Shown: positions 56,248 to 64,000 of the stretch, piece after piece
How positions within the stretch are numbered: the first letter of the stretch is position 1
Layout of the letters: every line of letters starts with the position of its first letter
Source of the DNA: Varanus komodoensis
Lineage: Eukaryota > Chordata > Lepidosauria > Squamata > Varanidae
Direction: 5' to 3'
DNA: 64,000 nucleotides
Assembly: GCF_004798865.1 (NCBI RefSeq)
Contig: NW_025336416.1
Span: forward strand, 2,341,172 to 2,405,171
Made by a program: the position numbers and the translations under genes
Notes under the pieces: model-generated
What the model was told of the DNA's origin: nothing
The model's database searches: none
The model's input: only the letters and a program-made list of their open reading frames with translations

Positions 56248-56269
56248 AGGGAAGAGAAGATTAGGCTGC

Positions 56270-56640
56270 ATTCAGCCCCCTTGCACAGTTTGGACTCCTT
56301 ACCCACACTTGGCCCTAGCCAGGAAGCAAGTTGGCTGAGATCAAGCCCACAAATGCACAGGAGCACTAGCAGATGGTTTGTGCAACCGATGTAATGCTCT
56401 GCACAAGACATGCGGATTATGTAATGCTTTCAGTAAAGTGGGCAAAGCTTGCAAGTCACATTGCAGAAGCAGAGCGCCAGTCAACTTGCTTCCTGCCAGA
56501 CACCCATGTGAACACTCAGTGGGAGACAGGCTTAGGCAGAGAGAGAGTGGGCTGGACTCTGGGGAGCCAAGCTGAGGAAATCTGATGGATTCCCACCCCA
56601 TACCAGATTCCTCACACATCCCCAACTCTAGCCTGACTGT
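56270..56640 (+). repeat. Third copy of the unrecognised repeat
   Basis: It shares AAAGTGGGCAAAGCT with the minus strand of 20869-21237 (AAAGTGAGCAAAGCT). It also shares the closing block GGAGCCAAGCTGAGGAAATC with both other copies. It is not embedded in a recognised LINE. Boundaries are approximate. Confidence 0.4.
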
Positions 56641-58227
56641 CTGAAACCTCTTGCTGAAGTTAGGCTCTGGAGTGAATTTGGAGGGATTTGGGGAGGTGGC
56701 TGCTTAAGTCAGAGCATGGGCTTCACAAAAACAGCCTTGTCTTTCCTTAAAACCGATTAATCCTTGGGAAGGGGAAGGGGACTGTTTCTATGCGCTCGTC
56801 TCCTTTTGGCATGAGTTTCACCACGGGGATGCCACAGGCTGGGCCAGTTTGGTTTTTCTAACCCACCACATTGAAGGTAGCTGCCCACTTTTATCTTGGA
56901 TTTATTTCAGATGAAATACAGTGGAAACCCTACCCTGCTAGATGGGTTAGGTGGGATTGGAGTCAGCATTGAGAGTAGATATGGCCAGGCACTTGCCGAG
57001 GGAACACCCTGCATCAGAGACCCAAGGACAAGAGCATTCCAGGGTTGCTTCTCCCCTAGATCATTGCAAGTGCCTTGTTCACCTGCTTCTCGCCCTGGCC
57101 CGGGCAATGGTGGTGGTACGCAGGAGCATCAGAAGGTGCTCCTCCCTGTTTGTCCACTGGCCCTTTGCCCTTCAAGCTTAGAAGTGGCAGCCCTGATGAG
57201 GAAGAGCATGAAGAGGCAGGGCAGCTGGAGACACTGACAGCAAGCAGGAAAACTCGCCAAGGGAAGGGACTTGCTGAGGGGGGTTTGCCCAAGGCGCGTC
57301 CAGCACCAGGCTGGACAATCCATTCTTCTGTTCCAAACCTCTTCCTTCGCGGTGCTCTTCTGCAGGCAGGATGCTCCAGAGCACCGGATCCGTGGTGCCA
57401 CCTTCCTGACAAAGTCGTTGCTTTTTTCGCGGTCCATTCTGGCAGGTCCTAGGCAAAAAGGCCAACAGTCAGATTCTAAGCCGCAGAGGTCAATGTAACA
57501 TCTGCTTTACAGATCCTTCTTATTACTGGTTTGCTCATTCTCAGCTTTCTGTTGTTCCAGAAACCTCTCAAGCATATAATAGGTAAAGTTCCCATGCGTC
57601 AGACCCTCCAGCTTTCGCTGACATCTTGGTAATTTGTTTCCCATGGCAACTCATTCAGTATCCTTGACCTTGATAGAGTGGTTAATGCGGCCACTCCTAA
57701 CATATTTTCTACATGGTAGTTATACTGTAGGAAGACAACAACGAGTACAATTTACTTACCAGCTCGATTATGTGCTGGTCCCATTGTTTTCTCTCATTTG
57801 TGTTCTAATTCTAACTTGTCATGCTTTAGGTCTGTGATGGACATCTTACAAATGGAACAACACATCCTAAGAACAATCCTTCCCATCCCTGGAGATGGCA
57901 GACCAGTATCTCCTTTTTTTGAACCTGTAGTACAATTTAGCCTATTTTCTTATGGGATGGCAAGGGCTGCGTCCCATGGCATCTGATGATCTGGAAAGAT
58001 CTGGAATAGGAGCAAAGAAATGCACCATCTATTGGGGGAAATAGCTTGGACTTCATGTTACCAAGGGGGGAGAGAGGACTCAGTATACGTCCCATCCTCA
58101 GTTTGAATCCCATTTTAAAAAAAGAATCCCAACTTCTTCCTTTTTATGGTTTCCCGCTCTTTCAATACAGAACCTGTTTCTGTAATGTGTTGTTTGTCCT
58201 ATTTTCTATTTGAACCATGCTCATCGC
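56641..58227. other. Unassigned; GC-rich 57000-57450, possible unique block 57500-57720
   Basis: Several open frames overlap on both strands at 57000-57470 because the sequence is GC-rich. None shows a domain. The part at 57500-57720 is unique (TGGTAATTTGTTTCCCATGG) and might be constrained. Confidence 0.4.
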
Positions 58228-58455
58228 AGCCAATGCAGTGCAGTAGTTGGAAAGCTGGGCTGGAACTCAGAAGATCCGGATTCTAGTTCCCATCAAGCCA
58301 TGAACTCACTCAGTAACTTTGGGCCAGTCATAATTCTTAGCCTAACTTATTTCACGGAGTTCTTTTGAGGATAAAATGGAGAGGAGAAGGACTATGTAAG
58401 CCACTTTGCATTCCTCCCAACGGGAGAAGAAGTCAAGATATAAATGTAATTTTAC
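58228..58455 (+). mobile_element. MIR-like SINE (near full length)
   Basis: CAGCCAATGCAGTGCAGTAG, GATCCGGATTCTAGTTCCCA, TTTGGGCCAGTCATAATTCT, GAGGATAAAATGGAGAGGAG and ATATAAATGTAATTTTACAG run in MIR-like order from the A-box region to the 3' end. Confidence 0.87.
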
Positions 58456-58496
58456 AGCAACAACAATACAGTAAAGAAATGCCTTAAGGATTAAAT

Positions 58497-58679
58497 ACCT
58501 GAAGCTACCTTCTACCATCGGTCCATCAGACACAGTCCTATGGACAAGATGGACAGGAATTCACTAGGACATTTAGATAACAGCCTTTCTACTCCTTCTC
58601 CAGAGATGTCAGAGTTTACACTCTGGAACCTTTTGTATGCAAGACACATGCTTTACCAGTGAGCTACAGCCATTCCCCA
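58497..58679 (-). mobile_element. tRNA-Ala-derived SINE, minus strand
   Basis: On the minus strand the head reads GGCTGTAGCTCACTGGTAAA then GCATGTGTCTTGCATACAAA and GGTTCCAGA, a tRNA-Ala-like A box, anticodon region and B box. The tail has GTCTGATGGACCGATGGTAG and AAGGTAGCTTCAGGTA, the usual end of this SINE. The tRNA-like part has too many changes to be a tRNA gene. Confidence 0.85.
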
Positions 58680-60560
58680 AATGACACACAACTGTGCAAC
58701 GAAGTGTACAGTAGCAAAATTGAAGCCAGGAATCCTGAAATGTTGAAATTGTATATTGGACTTTTTTTCTGGTGCCCCCAACTATCTTCTGCATTGATAT
58801 TCCATAGATAAGGTCATCTGCACACATTTGCAACAGCACTGCTGCTAAAAGCAATGGCCGTGTGTGGTGATGAGGGTCCTCCTTGTGCTGCAGTTTGGCC
58901 GGACTGGAAGAGGGGTGGTTTGCCCTGGGCTGCAGCTCAGGTCTTTGCAGGCAGCAGTTCTCGGTATTTCAACACACCTGCAGTTGGGAAAGACTCAGAC
59001 CTCGAAACTGCTTTTGAGCAGAGTTGTAGCGGGCTTCTCCAAGGCAGGTTCTAAGTGGGCATGTGGTGCTCCAGGGAGGGGTAGCAGATGCTTTCCAGCT
59101 GCAACACTTGTCTCAACAGCGGGGTGTGTAACATGGTGCCCTGCAGAAACAATAGGTCTTCGGAGCCAGGTCTTCAGCTGCTTCTCCAGAGAGCCAGAGT
59201 GGTGGGACATGAAGCCCTCCCAGATGCAGAAGGCGATGGTAAGAGCTACTGCAGAGCAGCCAGGAAAAGGCCCACCATCACCACATGGTCATCACTGCTG
59301 CCACCTCCAGAAAGGCACTTCTCCTCCCCAGAATCACTCACTCCAGGCTCACCCCTCTAGGAATCCTCCTGACACCCCCTTTCTCCAGAACACATAGCAG
59401 AACGCATCTTATGTTATAAAATCTTTCTTCTCCTGCCCCAGGTGGGCTCAAAATGATGAGGGATGCAGCAAAGAGTCTTACAAAAGTTAGAAATACGAAT
59501 TATGAAATTATGAATTGTGAAAACGCCTCCCTTCGTGTTTAAGCACTGGTGAAAGGAAGCCTCTCCACAGTTGAAATTAAAGCAGAATTAGGTGTTTAAA
59601 GATGACGGCACAGCTTTTAAGTATGCGAGAAAGGCTTGCTCACATCGTTCACATCTTAATTATGCCATGCATTCCAAGCAGGACACGTGCAATGACAAAT
59701 CCAACAAACCATCATTCAGCTAAGAAAGACAGGGTACATTAAGTTGTGAGCAGTGATGCTTTCTGTCTAACACTGCAATACATGTTAAGTGCAGAACACA
59801 AATATTAGCCATGTGGTCAACAGTCTTTCCATTGGAGTTTTCCTTTCCAGATTTCTGGATTCCAAATTGCCTTGTTCCCAGAATGGAACTTGGCTTGGAT
59901 TCATTAGCAAGCTGATTTCTCTTCAGATCCTCAGTTTGGTTTTGGTCTCTGTGTGCAGGTTGTGGATGCCAGTAGTTTCATATTATCCCAGTATACACAC
60001 ACACAGAGACAAAAGACCAGCCCAGCAAATCTTGCCACCTCAGGGCTTAATTAAATTGGTCGGTTGTGGGAGATGCATTGCTGCTTAATGTTTCTCTTCA
60101 TCGAATATTTTGGCAATGCCCAATGGCAGTTCCCTTTTGGGAAGAGATAATAATTCAGATAAATTTGTGATGGAATGCTATTTAATATTTAGTAATACAT
60201 GTGTCCTTCTTAACATCCTACCTGTCCCTTGGAATGTAATGCAAGGTAATGTAAAGAGGTCTGCAGATAAAAGACTGGAACTACAACGATGGGAGGACAA
60301 ACAGCCAGTGGCCATGAGGTGACGGGTGGAAAACTTGGTACCGCTTTTGAGCCTTGAGAGGGGTGGTCCATAGGGGTGATTTATAAATGGATAAATAGAT
60401 GGACATTAGGGCTTTGTCGGAGTTTATCTGCAACTATCTTTAACAACAGGGGTCTGTTTTGTGGCACAAATAGATAGGGATATATAATATGCATGTAATT
60501 AGCATCACGGATCAAATCCATTCTTGTCCAAACATTGTCCTTGTGCCCCTCACCTGTGTG
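58680..60560. other. Unassigned, with candidate conserved part at 59540-59800
   Basis: The 177-codon frame at 58864-59397 is a chance frame in GC-rich sequence. At 59540-59800 there is unique sequence (TTGAAATTAAAGCAGAATTA, CATCTTAATTATGCCATGC) of enhancer style. Confidence 0.35.
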
Positions 60561-61010
60561 GGGCTCCCATGACAGGTCTTTTAAGAAAGAAAGGAGCAGA
60601 CATTCTTGGTACATGGCCCAAGGACACCGGATGACGAGGGGAGCTGGGAACCAGAATTCTCAGACACCGGAACAGAAGAAGCAAATGGGCTTCTCTGAAG
60701 GGCACCTTCTCCAGATGTTCAGGAAGACTTTGAGAATAGTCGGGCTCTACAACGGCAGGGAGGGGGTGTGGAAAAACAACTCCTACAGCCAAATGAGCTG
60801 GGCACAATTCTTGATGCTGTGGCACAACGTTGGGAGAGGTGAGCCAACCAACTAGAGGGGTGATGGACAGAGAAAAGTCTTGCCCCAAAGTAACATCCCA
60901 GAGGGAGGTGGTGCTCAAGGGGAGGATGCTCAGAAGTAGTTGCTAGATTGGGTTCAAGAGAATACTCTGTGCATGCTCAGAAACTCATTTTTGTTGAGCA
61001 GTGCTGACTG
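60561..61010 (+). mobile_element. LTR-type retroelement fossil, 3' part
   Basis: It shares blocks in the same order and spacing with the minus-strand copy at 51546-52150, and begins with an ACCAGAATTCTCAGACACCG region. It is partial and old, with no intact protein. The family is tentative (Gypsy-like or another LTR element). Confidence 0.42.
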
Positions 61011-61117
61011 GACGTGCATTGGAGAAGAAAATGCTTTTGCGAAAGAATGGTCTGGTCTTTGGACAGTGTGAAGGGGGAAGCCTAGCTTGTGAACTATTGT
61101 GAGGGGTTGGCCAAAGT

Positions 61118-61355
61118 TGAACAATATGTATGTATTCCCTGCCTTTTTTTCCTTCCCAAGAGCTCAGCACAGCTTACATCATTCTCCTCCTGCTGATGCC
61201 AATCCTACCCCGACGACAACCCCGCAAGATAGGCTGGACTGAGAGTCTGTGGCTGGCCCAGAGCCACCCAGGGAGCTCCATGGCTGAGAGGGGACTAGAA
61301 CCCAGATTTTCTGAGTCCCAGGCTTGTGCTCTTAACTCCACTGGCAATAGTTTGG
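61118..61355 (-). mobile_element. MIR-like SINE, minus strand
   Basis: ATGTATTCCCTGCCTTTTTT, CCCGACGACAACCCCGCAAG, CAGAGCCACCCAGGGAGCTC and AACCCAGATTTTCTGAGTCC are the reverse complement of a near full-length MIR-like SINE. Confidence 0.87.
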
Positions 61356-62374
61356 CTGTGCACTCATGAGGGCTATGTAGCTACCTGTCCCTCTGGCCAC
61401 CTGAAGGAGAAGCAGAAGTCTATCCAGCCAGTTCATCGAGGAAGCTCTGCTAACCCCCCTTGAGGCGGCAGCGACATGGGGGGCGGGGGGAACAGTACCC
61501 CCGCTGCAGGTAGCCTTGGCCCTCCTGGCAGAGCATGGGGAAGGCAGTGCACAGTGATGCTCTTCTCACCCTACCTTCTGGCATGGGACGCCTGGGCCCT
61601 TGCAATGGGAGAGCCAGCCAGCTGCTCATAGATTACACCCCTGCTCACATGCTGCACAGTGCTGATGAGAGGTGGGTCCCCATCCCTGATTCATATATTG
61701 CCTGGAACGTTTGCCACCCTTTAGAATTAGCACCGAGTTTGCACAGGAATTCCACAGGACAAGGAATTGCCTTTCCTTGCTGTGCTCTTTTTAATGAAAA
61801 GCGGCCTCTGGGGAGGAAAGGGAAGGTGGGTGCGGGCACTCAGCACTTTCCCTGCTGGCCATTTTCTCTCCAAATTGCTCCCTCTAAATCTCTTCTCTCT
61901 TCTCCATCTCTCATATCATGTCCCTGTGGAGAGAAAAGCAGCCTTGGAGAGGTGATTTGGAGAGGGCAAAACTGGCCAGGAGGAAAATATTTAAGCATCT
62001 TCTCCCCACTCGATCTTCTTCCACTCACTGTTATAGTCTCCAGAGCGCGCTTTTTATTAAATCAAACATGGTGGGAGGACACAATTGGGAACTCTGTTTC
62101 TTGCCTGATTTTGTCTGTATTATAGCCTAGAAAGTATTAGTGTGTGTGTGTGTGTAATTTTATTACCAACTTTGCTACTTGATCTTTTTTGCAGTAGCAT
62201 TTTTCATAAACCTGCATGGAATTTCAGTTCCATTTTCCCACTGCATGACTTTCCTCCCAGTGCTTCCTGCACCGATCACAGCTCCCACTTTGTAGTATTA
62301 GAGAACAACAGTTTAAACACGATCCTTCGGATCCACTTTGGGTTTCTGCCTGGCTCTGCAAGGGTCACCCCCGA
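61356..62374. other. Unassigned; GT microsatellite at 62139-62154
   Basis: The 196-codon frame at 61535-62125 shows no domain. A (GT)8 run is at about 62139-62154. Nothing else recognised. Confidence 0.45.
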
Positions 62375-62830
62375 ATGAGCACTCGATAGGAATACTGCTC
62401 GGAGTCCTTAAAATTCAACAGCAAATGTCCGCAGCATAGATCTAAAGCCTCCTTACCATTTCCTCGCAACCCCCATTTTGCTGCTAATCTTTGGACACCA
62501 CAGGCTGGCTGTGTGTTCTGTCTTTGTTGTTCATAAAAAGTCGCATTCCAAAACAGGGCACGCGTTCTGTGAAGTCCTGTGCAATTTACACAAATCAAGA
62601 CCGTGCAGGTGAGCCTTCAACAAATACAAGCCATAAGCAGTTCTCCCTCGCTTTTCGTATTGTTAGCAGATAGGCCTGTGGTGTGCATGCGGGCTTTTGT
62701 CACTCCGTAATCTCCTTGCAGTTTTGGGAGCTGCTGTTCATCGCGTCTTGCACTGATAAAACATAAATTGCTTATCCCACAAAGCAGCCTTCCCCCAGCC
62801 ACCAAACTGAAATGCTGCATGCAGGAGTCA
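62375..62830. other. Candidate conserved non-coding element
   Basis: Unique, balanced-composition sequence without repeats, with CATTTTGCTGCTAATCTTTG, AAAAAGTCGCATTCCAAAAC and ACATAAATTGCTTATCCCAC. CpGs are retained. No open frame looks coding. Confidence 0.35.
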
Positions 62831-63029
62831 CCACAATCCCTTTCCAGTTCCTTTTTTAGAGTTTCTGTTGCTTTCTCCCTTTAGGAGTCAGAGAATATCC
62901 GTTGTGAGATTGCGTTCGCCTTTCGTGTGATTTTTTTGTTCGGTTGGTTGTTTTGGGGAGGTGAACACAGCCGTGCGGATTTAATCCGATGAAGTTAAGG
63001 GGGGATGTCCACTCACATCATTCTCCTCT

Positions 63030-63615
63030 CGGAACCTGAAGCTCAGTCCAGATAAGACAGAGGTGCTGCTGGTGGGGAGTCCGTCTGTTCAGCTGGGGAG
63101 TTTTCAACCTGGCCTGGGCAGAGATGCACCCCACCCCCCAAAGGACAAGGTACACAGCCGTGGGGCATTCCTGGATCCCAAGCTGCCACTTGTAGCTCAG
63201 GTGGACTTGGAATCCAGCAGTGCTTTCTATCAGCTTTGGCTGATTTATCGGCTGCATCCCAACCTGGATGAGCCGAGTCTTCCCATGCTTATCCACGCAC
63301 TGGTAACTCCCCACTTGGACCACTGCAACGGGGGCTACCTGTGAAGACAGTCCAGACACCGCATCTTGTTCGAAACTAGGCAGCGCACCTTCTGACAAGG
63401 ACTGGCTTTTGTGAGCACATGATGCAGGTCCGGCGCAGGCTACCTTGGCCGCGGGTTGCCCTCCGGGCCCCATTCAAAGCACTTGTAATAACAGACAAAG
63501 CCCTAAGTGGCTTGGGGCCAGGCTATCTGAGGGAGCGCCTCTCTCGATACTTACCCTCCCAGTCACTGCGACCAACTCCTCCCCTGCCAAGAGAGCCCCA
63601 TAGGCTATGGGGTGG
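63030..63615 (+). mobile_element. L2-type LINE, C-terminal part
   Basis: The translation gives NLKLSPDKTEVLLVGSPSVQ (the NPDKTEVLL motif that follows the catalytic region), then MLIHALVTPHLDHCNGGYL. After frame breaks comes FKALVITDKALSGLGPGYLR. This order is typical of L2-group reverse transcriptases. It runs further 5' than the other L2 copies here. Confidence 0.87.
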
Positions 63616-63641
63616 CGTGCAGGTATGGTGGTGGCGGCCGT

Positions 63642-63643
63642 CG

Positions 63644-63684
<41 letters not shown>
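63642..63684. repeat. (ATC)n microsatellite
   Basis: About 14 ATC units, reading as serine or methionine runs. Confidence 0.97.
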
Positions 63685-64000
63685 TCACTGCCCTGAGGGC
63701 TCCTTCATCCTTCACCTTTCTAATCAGCAAGATAAACAGAAGGGGAAGGCAACACTCCCTGGTTTGCTCCCATCGCATCAAGGTGTGATCGTTGAGCAGA
63801 GAGATGCACAGCAAAGTAATTTATCTGGAGAATTTGGTTCAGAGGAGATACCACCCTCAGGGAGAGGTGAAGTCAGTTAAGAGGGAAAACCATGTAAATA
63901 AGGAACCTTTTTTTTTTTTTTTTTTTTTGGAAAATAGCTCTGAAGGATGTAGAAAAAGGGGGACCTTCTTTATTGTGGTCAGGAATCAGGGTCTTGCTAA
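63685..64000. other. Unassigned; T run at 63908-63930
   Basis: A run of about 21 Ts, which could be a reversed poly-A tail, but no adjoining element is recognised. Confidence 0.5.

Noticed and set aside
58610-58679. tRNA-Ala gene on the minus strand
   Set aside because: The tRNA-like part has mismatched stems and is continuous with a SINE body and tail, so it is a SINE head.
58864-59397. 177-codon plus-strand frame
   Set aside because: Chance frame in GC-rich sequence, with no domain and no splice or promoter context.
61535-62125. 196-codon plus-strand frame
   Set aside because: No domain, no recognisable start context, and overlapping frames of similar length on the other strand.
1-64000. 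CRISPR array, operon, prophage or plasmid features
   Set aside because: No direct repeats with spacers and no dense bacterial-style coding; the window is vertebrate nuclear DNA.

Overview
The window looks like intergenic (or deep intronic) nuclear DNA of a squamate reptile. The best marker is a Sauria-type SINE at about 43797-44134: a tRNA-like head with a B box and a BovB-like 3' end closing in CCTTTACC. It sits among CR1, L2-type and RTE/BovB LINE fragments, MIR-like SINEs, a tRNA-Ala-derived SINE and several hAT elements. This mixture is typical of lizards and snakes. The species cannot be named from the sequence. I recognise no host protein-coding exon, tRNA gene, rRNA gene or CpG island. 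The longest open frames are explained by repeats or by chance.

Layout. 1-5.2 kb: a composite microsatellite, a hAT element with a perfect 8-bp target duplication (1766-2104), and a 1.2-kb CR1 fragment that still encodes part of the reverse transcriptase. 5.2-10.3 kb: mostly unique sequence, one candidate conserved block, an L2-type LINE and a CR1 fragment. 10.7-11.2 kb: a hAT element with both terminal inverted repeats, an exact 8-bp duplication and the remains of a BED zinc-finger transposase. 12-16.5 kb: CR1, RTE, LINE-tail and foldback repeats. 16.5-19.1 kb: unique. 19.1-19.4 kb: an ATT microsatellite, a 100-N assembly gap and a perfect 43-bp inverted repeat. 20.6-26 kb: LINE tails, an unrecognised insert, MIR-like SINEs and a BovB 3' end. 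26.7-27.4 kb: unique, enhancer-like sequence. 30-38 kb: three CR1 tails, a small hAT-like MITE, a 0.77-kb CR1 fragment and a BovB copy nested in an RTE copy. 38-44.4 kb: an inverted pair of one repeat, L2 copies on both strands, and the Sauria SINE nested in a LINE tail. 44.4-51.5 kb: a GATTA repeat and unique blocks. 51.5-64 kb: two copies of one LTR-type fossil, further L2, CR1, MIR-like and SINE copies, and an unrecognised repeat of about 0.4 kb.

There is no operon-like or pathway logic to report. The biologically active parts, if any, are likely to be the unique, repeat-poor blocks (about 5.5, 24.4, 26.7-27.4, 32.9, 45.1-45.6, 50.3 and 62.4-62.8 kb). They read like the conserved non-coding elements of gene deserts next to developmental regulators. 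That is an inference from style of sequence only and needs cross-species alignment. Family names were assigned by recognition of motifs, not by a database search, and repeat boundaries are approximate unless a target duplication is quoted.
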